A DNA stretch of 64,000 nucleotides. Origin: Hygrophila difformis (taxonomy: Eukaryota > Streptophyta > Magnoliopsida > Lamiales > Acanthaceae). Of this stretch, positions 12,188 through 22,439 are shown piece after piece. A program made the position numbers and the translations under genes. The number at the start of each line of letters is the position of its first letter. Positions within the stretch are counted from its first letter, which is position 1. The stretch is from contig JAOANR010000012.1 of NCBI GenBank assembly GCA_030278955.1, positions 30,627,491-30,691,490 on the forward strand. The letters are read 5' to 3'. A model generated the notes under the pieces. That model did not search any database. It saw nothing but the letters and a program-made list of their open reading frames with translations, and was not told the origin of the DNA.

Positions 12188-12339
12188 CACATTAGACCCA
12201 AAACTAATCACTCGAGGATCTGCATGGGCAATGAAGGGCGTCTTTCCCAAAGCAGTTTTTTGCATACACAAAGCTCGAACTCGAGACCTTGCTTAAGCGA
12301 CTAGAGCCTCAATCCACTCAAGCCAACTGCTGTTGGTAG
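12188..12339 (-). mobile_element. SINE copy, interrupted by a hAT MITE
   Basis: On the minus strand this begins near CTACCAACAGCAGTTGG and contains a tRNA-like A-box region (TTGAGTGGATTGAGGC) and a B-box-like region (GTCTCGAGTTCGAGC). It is closely similar over about 150 bp to the SINE at 60794-60979, which supports a dispersed retroposon. The hAT MITE at 12340 inserted exactly at its 5' end, using GTTGGTAG of the SINE as target. Target duplications of the SINE itself could not be defined. Confidence 0.6.
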
Positions 12340-12682
12340 TAGGGGTGAAAACAGGACGGATACGGGCGGATAGTACTCGTCCCGCATCCTATCCCATATT
12401 TTTTTGTCGAATACGTAATCGAATACGAATAGGCCGGATACAAATACAAATTTGAATATTTCGGGAAATGGATACGAGACGGATTCAGATTTTAACTCGG
12501 ATAATCTTATCATTTTTAAAATTAGTTTTTTTTTTATAAATTTTTTTATAATATTTGCAATCCCATATCCGGTCCCGTATCCGCTAAATATCCGTCGGAT
12601 ATAAAAATTCGAATTCGGATTCGAATATAATCGAATACGGCATCGGATCAGGCGGGAATTATCCGTTCTGCTTTCACCCCTA
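12340..12682. mobile_element. hAT-type MITE with GGATACGG-rich interior
   Basis: The left end TAGGGGTGAAAACAGGA and the right end TCTGCTTTCACCCCTA are inverted complements. A perfect 8-bp duplication GTTGGTAG flanks it at 12332-12339 and 12683-12690. The interior is filled with short-period near-repeats of GGATACGGATACGAATACG in both orientations. It has the same architecture as the element at 1336-1908 but a different repeat motif. It has no coding capacity. Confidence 0.85.
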
Positions 12683-12690
12683 GTTGGTAG

Positions 12691-13989
12691 AACGTTATTT
12701 TTTTTTTCTTTGTATTTTCTTGTACTTTTACTCATTTGTAAATAACTACAATTGTTGATAGGCAACCTTTCAGTTAAATTGTTTACATTTTAATTTTTAT
12801 TGTAGTATTAGTAATAATTTTAAAAATTTGTAATTAATTTATAAGCATTGAGAAGGGGCCTAAAATGTTTATGGAACAGAGCCACATAAAATGTTAGACA
12901 ACGCTGGTAACAAGCAACATCATTGGGAGACCATGGCCATCATCAGCTTGCAAGAACAAGCTTCTCCGACGTCTCTCTTGCAGCGAGCCATCCTCGCCAA
13001 TTCCGTTCCAGCTGCTGCCAGCAAGCTCCATCACTCATCACCTTCACAGCAGTTTCCTCTCGCTGCCAAGAAAACACTCTCATCTCCAGCGATCAAACCC
13101 AGTTGCCACTCACCAGACTGATCTCCCCATTTCCAATCTCACAGTAGCCGGTCTCTATCACCTCCTCATCGCATCTCCGGCCAAGTTTCCGCAGTCATTG
13201 CCTATCGTCCAAGCTCGTAGCCCTCCTGTTGTCATTCTTCATCTCTACTGCCAAAAAAGTTGAAGCGCCACAAAACGCCTCAACCGCACCAGCGCTTCAA
13301 CTTCAACTCCATCCAGCGCTTCAACTCCATCCCACGCTGCAAGTCCACTCAGCGCCACAACTTCAAGAATGCTCCATGTTCTCGCGCCACGTGCATACTA
13401 TCAAGTTCTCTTGTCACGCCACAATTCCATCCTTGAAGTTTTCGCGCATTTAACCGCACAGTAACACAGACGCTGCAAGTCAGCATGTATCTTTCAAATT
13501 GCCGCGCTAATGCAACCACTTACTTTTGATTTGTTTCTTTTGTTTGAATATTCTATTTCATTGTTTAATTACTTATATTGCCGGAAGCGTATAAATAGGT
13601 CTTTCCTCATTATTGTAAGCTCCTTTGATTATATCTGAATGAGAATTTTCTCCCTATTTTCAAAGGTCAGCCGAGAGGTCTTCGAGCTCTCACTTTGAAC
13701 TTGTTTCAAGCTTAGGCTAAAGCTACAACCGGGGTCAACGAAACCGTGGTTGCATTTACCCTTGGGAGTCCAAATGCATGAGGAGGATAGCCACATTCGG
13801 CGGTATCGATCTTTTCGTTGGGATGCTGAAAATAGTCTCAAACTCTTATTTTCTGTTTTCTGATCATTCGCCGTTTTCGATATATTTCCGATAACTACCA
13901 ACGGGAAATCAATGGCATTTTCCCACCCCCACTAATTGTAGGCCTTTACTATCAACCCCTTTCCAAATCCATCGTCAAACTTTCTAGTC
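12691..13989. other. Unclassified sequence, possibly part of an LTR element
   Basis: From about 12890 the sequence is GC-richer and low in complexity: repeats of CTTCAACTCCATCC occur near 13285-13345, and open frames at 12891-13147 and 13229-13453 are Ser/Pro/His-rich without domains. A good plant TATA box, GTATAAATAGG, lies at 13589-13599 on the plus strand, about 700 bp from TGTTAGACAACGC at 12892. This could be an LTR with its promoter, but no second LTR, target duplication or primer site was found. A minus-strand frame at 13629-13901 is unrecognised. Confidence 0.3.
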
Positions 13990-15950
13990 AATAATATAAC
14001 ATACACGTATAGAAAGTTTATGCATCTGCATACTGTATGTAGGGATCGAAAATAGAACCGCATTTGCTAGGGTGATCAGTGCAACTCTGTTTGGTGTCAA
14101 TTTTCCTGATAAGACAATCAAAATGTTCATTTTTCATTCTTCCATGAATAACAGGGAACCTCATAGATCCTGTCCAGACAATATTTGGAGGTGACGAGAA
14201 GCCATCCCCTCTCACGTTGAGATGCCATCAGGGAGACAATGGCAGTGGATTTATCACACTTCATTCACAACCCGGATTGTGAGCCAAATCTCTTTTAAAC
14301 ACGAGCATTGCAGGTCAAACTATCCGCATGCAACTCAGAACATAAGATCAAGTCATCGGCAAACATGAGATAAGAGATCTCTAGTCCATTCTTATTCAGT
14401 CGGAGAGGTCTCCATTTATCATGTTGGAAAGCCTCCAGAATAAGACGCGATAATTTTTCTATGATGATAATAAATAAATATGGCGACAAAGGGTCCCCTT
14501 GGCACATGCCACACTGATTGAATGGGTTCAAGAGGCGAACCATTCCATAAAATAGAGAAGGAAGTAGAGCGTACACATGTCATGATCAACTCTCGAAACA
14601 AAAAGCTAAAGACATCTCAGTCAAACAAAGTTCAAGAAACTTCCACAGACATAATCGAACGCTTTGGCGATTTCAATATTTAAAATAGCACCCGGAAGAC
14701 CATCCTGCTTTCTTACCGATGAACTCACCATTTCCTAAAGGAGAATACCATTATCTTTCATCCCTCGCCCAAGGAGGAAGGTCAGGATCGATGTAATTAT
14801 AAAGGATTGGCTTCAATCTATACCTAATCACTTTTGTTATAAATTTATATGTCACGTTGCAGAGAATGAGAAGTCTAAGTTGAGTAATATCTTGGGGAAT
14901 CGGCATTTTAGGTAGGAGGCACATACAGGCTTGCCCACCTAAGTTGGAATCTCCTTAGTGGCAGCCACCATGCGGACAATATCTATAAATTTTCATCAAA
15001 CAATATCACGGTACGTCTTATAGAGTTCAGCAGGGAAGCCATCTAACCTGAACCATAGCAACCTCTTCCTTCCTTATTTCCTACTCCAAAGCATGGCGTT
15101 TTAATTCCGAAGTCCCGGTAAGACCAGGCAGCGCATCACCAGGGATGGCCTCCTGAGCACGCCCAAAAACTTAACGGAAAGGACCAATTGCTATCAGCTG
15201 CGAATCCACTTGGTCAGAAATAAGCTCACCTGAGGCATTCTTAAGGCAATAAATACGATTTCTCTTCTGTCTCATTTTGGTCTTGGCATGGAAATATTTT
15301 GTGTTTCTATCGCTACAGGAAATCCACTTCTCACGTAATTTTACAAACCAAAATTGTTCTTCCTGAAGAAACACTTTTCTAACTCGCCTTTCAATTCCCC
15401 TTCCAGGCGCCAAAGCCAAGTAAAATCCCATGTTTCCAGGCGTTTCTCAATACCTAAAATTCTTCTCTCCAATTTTTTCTTGTGGTCAATAATGTGACCA
15501 GAGACTTCCTCATTGAACACAAGTGATGCCTCTCGTGTGTCCCTAAGAATAGAATGCAGCGGCGTACTCCCAGAAGCCACACAAACACCGAGTTATGACC
15601 TCAATTATATTTTGGATGTGAAGCCCAAGATGCTTCCCATCGAAAGGGCTTCGGCCTATTTCTGCCAATTTGTATATTACAAAGTAATAGGAGCAGATTG
15701 TGATCGGAACCAAGACGTGGCAAGTGTTTGATACACACCTCCCTGAATAACTCGTGCCATTGGAAGTTCGCCACGCCCCTGTCAAGTCTCTAAAGAATTC
15801 TCCAATCTTTCCCAGCCTATCGGCACCAAGAAAACATCGGACCAATAGTGGAGATGTTAAAAAGACCACAAATATCAAGAATAATTCTTTGGCTTTCTCT
15901 TGTGCCTTGTCACTGTGATCCATTCACCATAGAGGTCTCATATTATTGTC
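13990..15950 (-). pseudogene. LINE ORF2 (endonuclease and reverse transcriptase), broken
   Basis: On the minus strand, the C-terminal half of an endonuclease domain comes first (15543-15923; recognisable in pieces as the region around an SDH-type motif). It is followed by a conserved basic segment around DRNTKYFHAKTKMRQKRNR (15171-15431). Reverse transcriptase sequence with CQGDPLSPYLFI and the catalytic-motif region YLMFADDLIL comes next (14295-14576). The thumb-region piece with PVIHGRMK and, in another frame, IPTYSMQM lies at 13995-14215. Many frameshifts and stops are present. The first half of the endonuclease is missing near 15930. The sequence stops near 13990 without a poly-A tail, so the 3' end is truncated. 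It belongs to the same family as the LINE at 61199-64000. Confidence 0.8.
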
Positions 15951-16430
15951 AAATCATCTGAATTTTGATTCCCCAAGGTCTCCTCTAGCTGCACCTTTTT
16001 AGACCCTGAAGGAGATGCCTTGTCAGCGTCGATATTGCCTGGAGGGTTGGTCATCCTATCATTCTCTTTCTCATTTGGGCCACCAGGTTCATTGAACGGC
16101 ACCCACTCGTCTCCTCCTTACCCCCCCCCCCCCTCGGGGAAAGCCCTAACAAAGTGGCCAGAACATTCACAAGTGTTACAGATTAAATGCAATCCTTCAT
16201 AAGATACATATATCCAGTCATTATTAACCATAAATTTGCCATAAATTTGCCAAGCACCGGGCGATCCAAATCCAATTCGACACAAATCCTATTAAATTTG
16301 CCATGTGATTATTCCAATGTGCATTTATCAATTTCACGACCTCTCCAACGCCAGAAGCAAACGCCGTCAAAATATCTTCTTTGTAATGGTGGAGGGAAAT
16401 ACAAAGCATCCGAACCCAACCCAAGGTTTT
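15951..16430 (-). pseudogene. LINE ORF1, 3' part
   Basis: Minus-strand sequence below the copia insertion continues the DUF4283-type ORF1. YKEDILTAFASGVGEVVK (about 16350) parallels the REDILWAIASGLGEVIK stretch of the LINE at 61199. A zinc-knuckle remnant, CNTCECSGHFV, lies near 16180. Beyond it the sequence is interrupted by a C12 homopolymer (about 16120-16133) and decays. The ORF1 5' half is at 21584-22066, separated by the copia element. Confidence 0.75.
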
Positions 16431-16901
16431 TGTTGTGGAAATCGGGAAGGTTTCTACCAAAATGAGAACCCGAATAAATGAGCTATTAATTAAACAATAA
16501 AGATAACACCAATATTTAACGAGGCTCGGCCCCAATTTACTACGTCCTCGGGCCCCACTGAATTATTATTTCACTATCAGGAATAAATATTACAAAAGGA
16601 TTTTGGAAATAATTTCCTGACAGACAAAATCCACTCGACAAGGAAGACTTACAAGAGCCTCAAAATCTACAGTCTCTCACAAGGATTTCAAGGCACTGCC
16701 TTGAATTTGGCTTTTGCTCTTTTGCTCGGTGTACCTTTGCAAATGGAAGATGCCTGATATTTATAGCCATGAGTTGTAGCCTACAATTTCAACAGACAAA
16801 TAAACAAAAATGAGATGACATTTGCACAGTATAGGCACGTTTAGACAATTTTTGTCAATAATTCAGCTACCACATTAAATGTGTGGGACCACCACTTTAT
16901 A
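16431..16901 (-). repeat. 3' LTR of copia element 1
   Basis: It matches 21114-21578 over its whole length with numerous substitutions. On the plus strand it begins TGTTGTGGAAATCGGG and ends CACCACTTTATA. Confidence 0.9.
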
Positions 16902-17230
16902 AATCTCCACCTTGGTGCGTCCCAAGTTCCAATCATAGTGTGAGTCTCCTTCAAGGTTCTCTCATCACGAAATTCGACAGGACCTCCAAATACGCTTTTC
17001 AGCACCAACTTCAATCCCTTGAGACGTTTATCAAGTTCAAACAATGTTCGAACTTGATACCTGTTACAACCTTCGTCAACGTTTCTCCAGGATTCTCGGT
17101 GGTCTTGATCTTTTGTACCTTGACTCCACCTTTTTCAATTATTTTCCACACAAAATGCTACCGTACATCGATATGTTTTGTTCTAGCATGATACACCTGG
17201 TTCTTTGCTAGATGAATAGCATTTTGACTA

Positions 17231-20200
17231 TCACAAAACACTGTTACATATTTTTGACAACTCCAAAGTCATCCGGAAATCTCTGTAACCAAATTTCTTC
17301 CTTAACAGCTTCAGTAATGGCCATATATTTTGCTTCCGTTGTTGACAAAGCAACGTTTGACTGTAAGGTAGACTTACAACTAACTGGTGCATTTGCAAGA
17401 ATAAACACATATCCAGTATTTGATCGATGTTTATCCAGATCTCCTGCATAGTTCGCAGTACCCAACTATATGTTGACCAGTAACATTATTATTCTCAAAC
17501 ATCAATCCAATATCTAAGGTTTTCAACATATACCTTAGAATCCATTTCACTGCTTGCCAATGATCTTTACCAGGATCATGCATGTATGTACCTGCTCACA
17601 ACTCCACCTGCATGTGAAATGTCAGGCCTTGTACACACCATTGCATACATCAAGCTACCCTCCGCATTTGAATAAGGAACCATTGACATGTATTCTCGTT
17701 CCTCCTTTGTCTTCGGACATTGTGAAGCACTAACTTTGAAATGAGGAACAAATGGTGTACTTACAGGTTTGGTTTTGTTCGTCATGCCAAACCCCTGTAG
17801 TACTTTCTTCAAATATTGCTTCTGGGTAAAACTCAGAGTGCCCCTTTTCCTGTCTGTCGTTATTCATACCAAGAATTTTCTTTGCTTCACCGAGATCTTT
17901 CATTTTGAACTCCTTGCTGAGTTGGGACTTCAACCTGTTTATTTATCATCTGTGTTTCGAATCAATTAACATGTCATCTACATATAGAAGAAGATAAATG
18001 AAAGATCCATCATGTAGCTTATGTAAATGTACGCAATGATCAAAATTGCTCTTGGTGTATTTCTGGTCAATCATGAATTGATCAAATCGCTTATTCCATT
18101 GCCTTGGAAATTGTTTCAATCCATAAAATGATTTGTTCAACATGAAAACTCAATCTTCTTTTCCAACAACTTTAAATCCTTTTGGTTGGGTCATGTATAT
18201 TTCCTTCTTCAAATCACCATGTAAGAATGCCGTCTTTTTACATCCATTTGAATTAGTTACAAATGAAACTATGCTACCAAGGCCAACAAAATATGAACAA
18301 ATTGTTTTACAACAGGGGAAAATACCTCATTGTAATCAATTCCCTCCTTTTGAACATAGCCTTTATCTACCAATCTTGCCTTGTAGCGAACGTCATTCTT
18401 TTCTGGAAATTCATCTTTCTAAGGATACACCAACTTGCAACGAATTGCCTTCTTTCCCTCTGGAAGTTTAGCTAGCTTTCACGTGTGATTTGCTTCAAGG
18501 GAAGACATTTCCTCATCCATGGCTTTCTTCCACTTTTCTTTTTCAAAACTAATTTTTACATCAAGAAAAGTTTGTAGTATATCTTCTTCAATAATTGCAA
18601 GTGCATAGGCCAACATATTTTCGAATCGAGCATGTCTCCGAATTTCTCTTCTGAGTCTCATAATTGCAATTGGTAAATCTTGTTGCTCCTGAGGTTCTTG
18701 GGTTAAAACCTCACTTTCTCTGGGATCTGCTTCGGTACTTGGACCATCGTCTTCTGTTGGTTGACCATCTGCAACTTTGGTTGTAGATTTCTGAAACTCC
18801 ACCCATTGAGGATAATGCTCCACCTGCTGAGGAGTACTATATATATGTCTGCAACTTGGTTACTTTATTCAACATTATTGATTCGTTGAAGGTAACATCC
18901 TTACTAAAGATCACATTTTTCATCTCCGAGCACCATAGGCGATATCCTTTTACTCTATAAGATATCCCTACGAAAATAGATTTTCTTGCCCTTGGATCCA
19001 GCTTTGATTCTTTCACGTGATAATATGCAGCGAAACTGAACACACGTAAAGAATCATAATCATTTCGAGGTTTGCCAAACCATGCAAACTAATATGATTA
19101 GATGGCTCACATATGTCACCGCTTCAGCCCAGAACTGCTTGCCCAAATTAATATTAGAAAACATACACCAAACTTTGTCCAACAAGGTTCGGTTCATCCG
19201 TTCACCCACCTCATTCTGTTGTGGCATTTCCCGCATTGTGAAGTATCGGGAAATACCTTCATTCTTACACAAATCGAAAAAAAGGGTCATTTCGATATTT
19301 TGTGTCGTTATCAGATCGAAGCATTTTAATCTTCCTCCCGGTTTGGTTCTTCATCATTTTCTTCCAAGTGAGGAATTTTCCAGATGCTTCATCTTTTGTT
19401 CGCATAGGATACACCCATACTCTCTTGGAAAAGTCATCAATAAATTTTAGAAAATAGTGGTTTCCTCCTAGAGAAGCCGTCTCGGTAGGTCCGCACACAT
19501 CTGAGTGATTGCAATCCATAATGCCTTTAGTGTTATGGATTGTTGTTCCGAACTTCACCCGCGTTTGCTTTCCCCGAACATATTACTCGCAAAATTCAAG
19601 TTTGCAAGTCTTTTCACCCTTTAATAATCCTTGCTTTTCCAGAGTCTGCAAGGATTTTTCCCCAGCATGCCCAAGCCTCATATGCCATAGCTTTGTCATC
19701 TCATGTTCCTTGTCTGCTTCTGATACTGCTGCTGCAATACAACTACCGTATTGCCTTGGAAGTGATATAATTTATTTTTCTTTATACCTCTTATTACGAC
19801 ATGTACTCCCGAGATCACTTTTAGAATCCCATTCTGAATGCTGATGGAGTGGCCTTTGGCCTCCAAGGCTCCCACTGATATGAGATTCTTGGCAAATTTC
19901 GGTATGTACCGAACTTCCGTCAGCACCTTGGTTGTTCCATCATGGTTCTTTAGATATATTGAGCCAACTCCAGCTATATGGCAAGGTTCGTTGTCGGCTA
20001 GGTAGACAAATCCACCGTCAACATTTTCAAAGTTGATAAACCACTCCTTCTTGGAATACATGTGGAATGAGCATCCCGAGTCTAGCAACCAGACGTCATT
20101 GCAGGTTATCGATGAGGCACAAGCTAAGGAATAATCTGTATCATCACTTTCGGCAGCACAAGCCTCTGCTACTGCTTTCCCCTTTTCTTTTGCAGCTTAG

Positions 20201-20989
20201 GACAATCTTTCTTCCAATGTCCTTTCTCGTGACAAAAGATACATTCGTGGTTTGACACTCTGCCTCTTGACTGGATCTGCCTCTTCTATCCGGCTTATAC
20301 TTGTGGCTACGGCCCCGAGCGATATGGGCTTCACTAGTCGAACTCCCGTGTTCTAGTTTATCTTTCTTCCTGATCTCGTTAGAATACAAGGCAATTGTAA
20401 ATTCTTTAAAAGAAATTGTTTCTTTTTCAATCAATATACTAAGAATTATATGCTCATATTCATCGGAGAGTGAAGCTAACAGTATCAGCGTCTTGTCAAT
20501 GTCATTTATTTTCTCGTCGAGATTTAATAAATCGGTGACCAAGAATCAAATCTGTTTATGTATTCATTCATCGTGTACCAAGCAAATATTGGAATCGATA
20601 TAACTTTGTCTTCATGTAGAGCTTGTTCTCCGTATTTTTTTTTCATGAATTCATCCTCTAGTTCTTTCCACAGTCTGTGAGTCATCGTCTCTCTCATAAA
20701 TGGATACTTCTGCTCCTTTGAGAGACATAGTCCAAATTGTACCACACGCAAGGCGGTTGATCATTTTCCAGTCTTTATCATTACCATTATTTGGTTTGGT
20801 TTCTTCAAGTGACCCATCCAGCTCCTGCTGGTACAAGATGTCCAACACCTCGCATTGCCACAGACCAAAATTATTGGTAACGTCGAATTTTTTAATGTCA
20901 AATTTCGCATTTGAAACCATCGTCCGTGATGACGATGTCACCAACAGCTTTGAACCTGAAGTTGACGTTACACTGGACCTTTCCGCCAT
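17231..20989 (-). pseudogene. Copia gag-pol polyprotein, multiply frameshifted
   Basis: Domains appear in copia order on the minus strand. Gag starts at 20989 (MAERSSVTSTSGSK) and runs to about 20524. A degraded zinc knuckle lies in 20144-20300. The protease with DSGCS is at 19696-20088, and includes the pre-integrase region SVGALEAKGHSI. Integrase pieces are at 19265-19558 (IDDFSKRVWVYP) and 19060-19290 (QQNEVGERMNRTLLD). The integrase C-terminal region, with ARKSIFVGISYRVKGY, is at 18837-19043. Reverse transcriptase pieces are at 17946-18143 (LNKSFYGLKQ; LLYVDDMLI) and 17576-17933. RNase H, with STTEAKYMAITEA, is at 17231-17465. The sequence resembles the Tnt1/Tork group. At least eight breaks separate these frames, so no polyprotein can be made. 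Confidence 0.9.
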
Positions 20990-21113
20990 TTCTACTTCAA
21001 AGTTTAATTAATAGCTCACAAATGGTAGCTCAACTGAGATGTGTTTATGATGTGGAAGATCAGATTAACTGCAACCACGGAGCATACTACGCAACCAAGG
21101 CTCTGATACATAT

Positions 21114-21578
21114 TGTTGTGGAAATCGGGATGGTTTTCACCAAAATGAGTACCCGAATAATAGAACTATTAATTAAATAATAAAGAGAACATCAATGTTT
21201 AATGAGGTTTGGCACAAATTTGGCTACGTCCTCTGGACCCCACGGAATATTTCATTATGAGGGTGAAATATTACAAAAGAGTTTGGAAATAATTTCCTAA
21301 CAGACAAAACCCACTCGACAAGGAATACTTACAAAAGCTTCAAAATCTACATTCTCTTACAACAATTTCAAGGTACTGCATTGAATTTGGCTTTTGCTCT
21401 TTTCTTGGGTGTACCTTTGCAAATGGAAGAGCCCTGGTATTTAGAGGCATAAGTAGCCTACAATTTCAGCAGATAAATGAACAAAAATAAGACGATATTT
21501 GCACATTATAGACATGTTTAGACAATTTTTGTCAACAATTCAGCTACCACATTAAATGTGTGGGGCCACCACTTTATA
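21114..21578 (-). repeat. 5' LTR of copia element 1
   Basis: This is the partner of 16431-16901. It would drive transcription towards lower coordinates. The primer-binding site lies immediately below 21114. Confidence 0.9.
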
Positions 21579-21583
21579 GTTTT

Positions 21584-22066
21584 GTTTACCCTTTGCTCTA
21601 GAAAGATTAAATTTATGTGTTCACTTCATGATGGAAAGATAATGGTCGAACATCCAGGGCCACAATAATAACCTCGTCCCAATCGACCTCACGTTCAAAG
21701 CGAACCACATAGTATCCGTATCCACCATTGATCAAATCGAACGTACCTTGAAGTTAAATAAACCTTCTAGGCAGGCCTTTAGAATCAAGAAACTGACTTT
21801 CATCCCCATAGATTTCAATACAAGGGCCTGTTCCCAGTCCTTGCCTGCTTTGATGTCGAGAGAATCCTGAATAAGAAAATGCGTATGCCTTAATTACTCG
21901 ACATGAAATAGTTTTTCACGTACATAATCCCTTTTCATCCGCTGGTCACCGTCGATGTCTGTCCACTCTGTAAAGCATCACGGAAAGAGGAAAAAGGTGA
22001 GCTTTACGTTTGTGAAGTAGGCGCAGTCGTCACCGCTGGGGCCGAGCCGGGGGAAAACCTAGACAT
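21584..22066 (-). pseudogene. LINE ORF1, 5' part
   Basis: An ATG at 22066-22064 on the minus strand opens ORF1, with an N terminus rich in Ser, Pro and Thr followed by stops. The DUF4283 region is recognisable near 21620-21750 (DLINGGYGYYVVRF, then a FDHYLS stretch) and breaks off at the copia target site. The reading resumes at 16430. The corresponding DUF4283 segment of the LINE at 61199 reads DLIDVGFGCYIVKF. The 5' end of the LINE lies between 22066 and the second copia element at 22097. Confidence 0.75.
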
Positions 22067-22096
22067 TCTTTTTTCCACTTGACAATACATCCTTAT

Positions 22097-22386
22097 TGTT
22101 GTGAATATTATGACTTTGGCCTATTATGTGTATATAAGTATATATGTATAACTTCTCTGCAACCTGCAAATGTGCCACGACAAAGAAAATAAAAGTGCAA
22201 GGACATAGAAAAATAGAAGAAGAAGAAAGATGATAGTAGACAGAGAAAGTTTTTCAATGTAGGAAATGAATTATTGAATCTGACCATTTTCATATGAATA
22301 CACGTCTTATAAAAGCCTTCAGCCTTGACACATTAAATGTGGTAGGTAATGATGAGACATCGACTTAATTTGTTAGCTATATAATA
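22097..22386 (-). repeat. 3' LTR of copia element 2
   Basis: Matches 27237-27502 closely. It carries an extra segment of about 23 bp near 22170-22193 that the other LTR lacks. Confidence 0.92.
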
Positions 22387-22439
22387 CCCCCTCTTGGATG
22401 TCTTTATACAAAAAATATGCCTCATTAAAACCTTACTAG

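Larger units (their letters stand above)
16431..21578 (-). mobile_element. Ty1/copia retrotransposon inserted in a LINE
   Basis: This is a complete but decayed element in minus orientation. The LTRs are 16431-16901 (471 bp) and 21114-21578 (465 bp). A perfect 5-bp target duplication GTTTT flanks it at 16426-16430 and 21579-21583. Next to the 5' LTR, the minus strand reads TATCAGAGCCTTGG, a match to the plant initiator-Met primer-binding site. A purine stretch, AAGGTGGAGA, precedes the 3' LTR. Element sequence starts TATAAAGTGG and ends CCACAACA, so the LTR does not begin with the usual TG. The two LTRs differ at many positions, indicating an old insertion. Confidence 0.92.

Noticed and set aside
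12892..13640. Solo LTR starting TGTTAGACAACG with a TATA box at 13589
   Set aside because: No matching 3' end, second LTR or target duplication could be found, so it was kept only as unclassified sequence.
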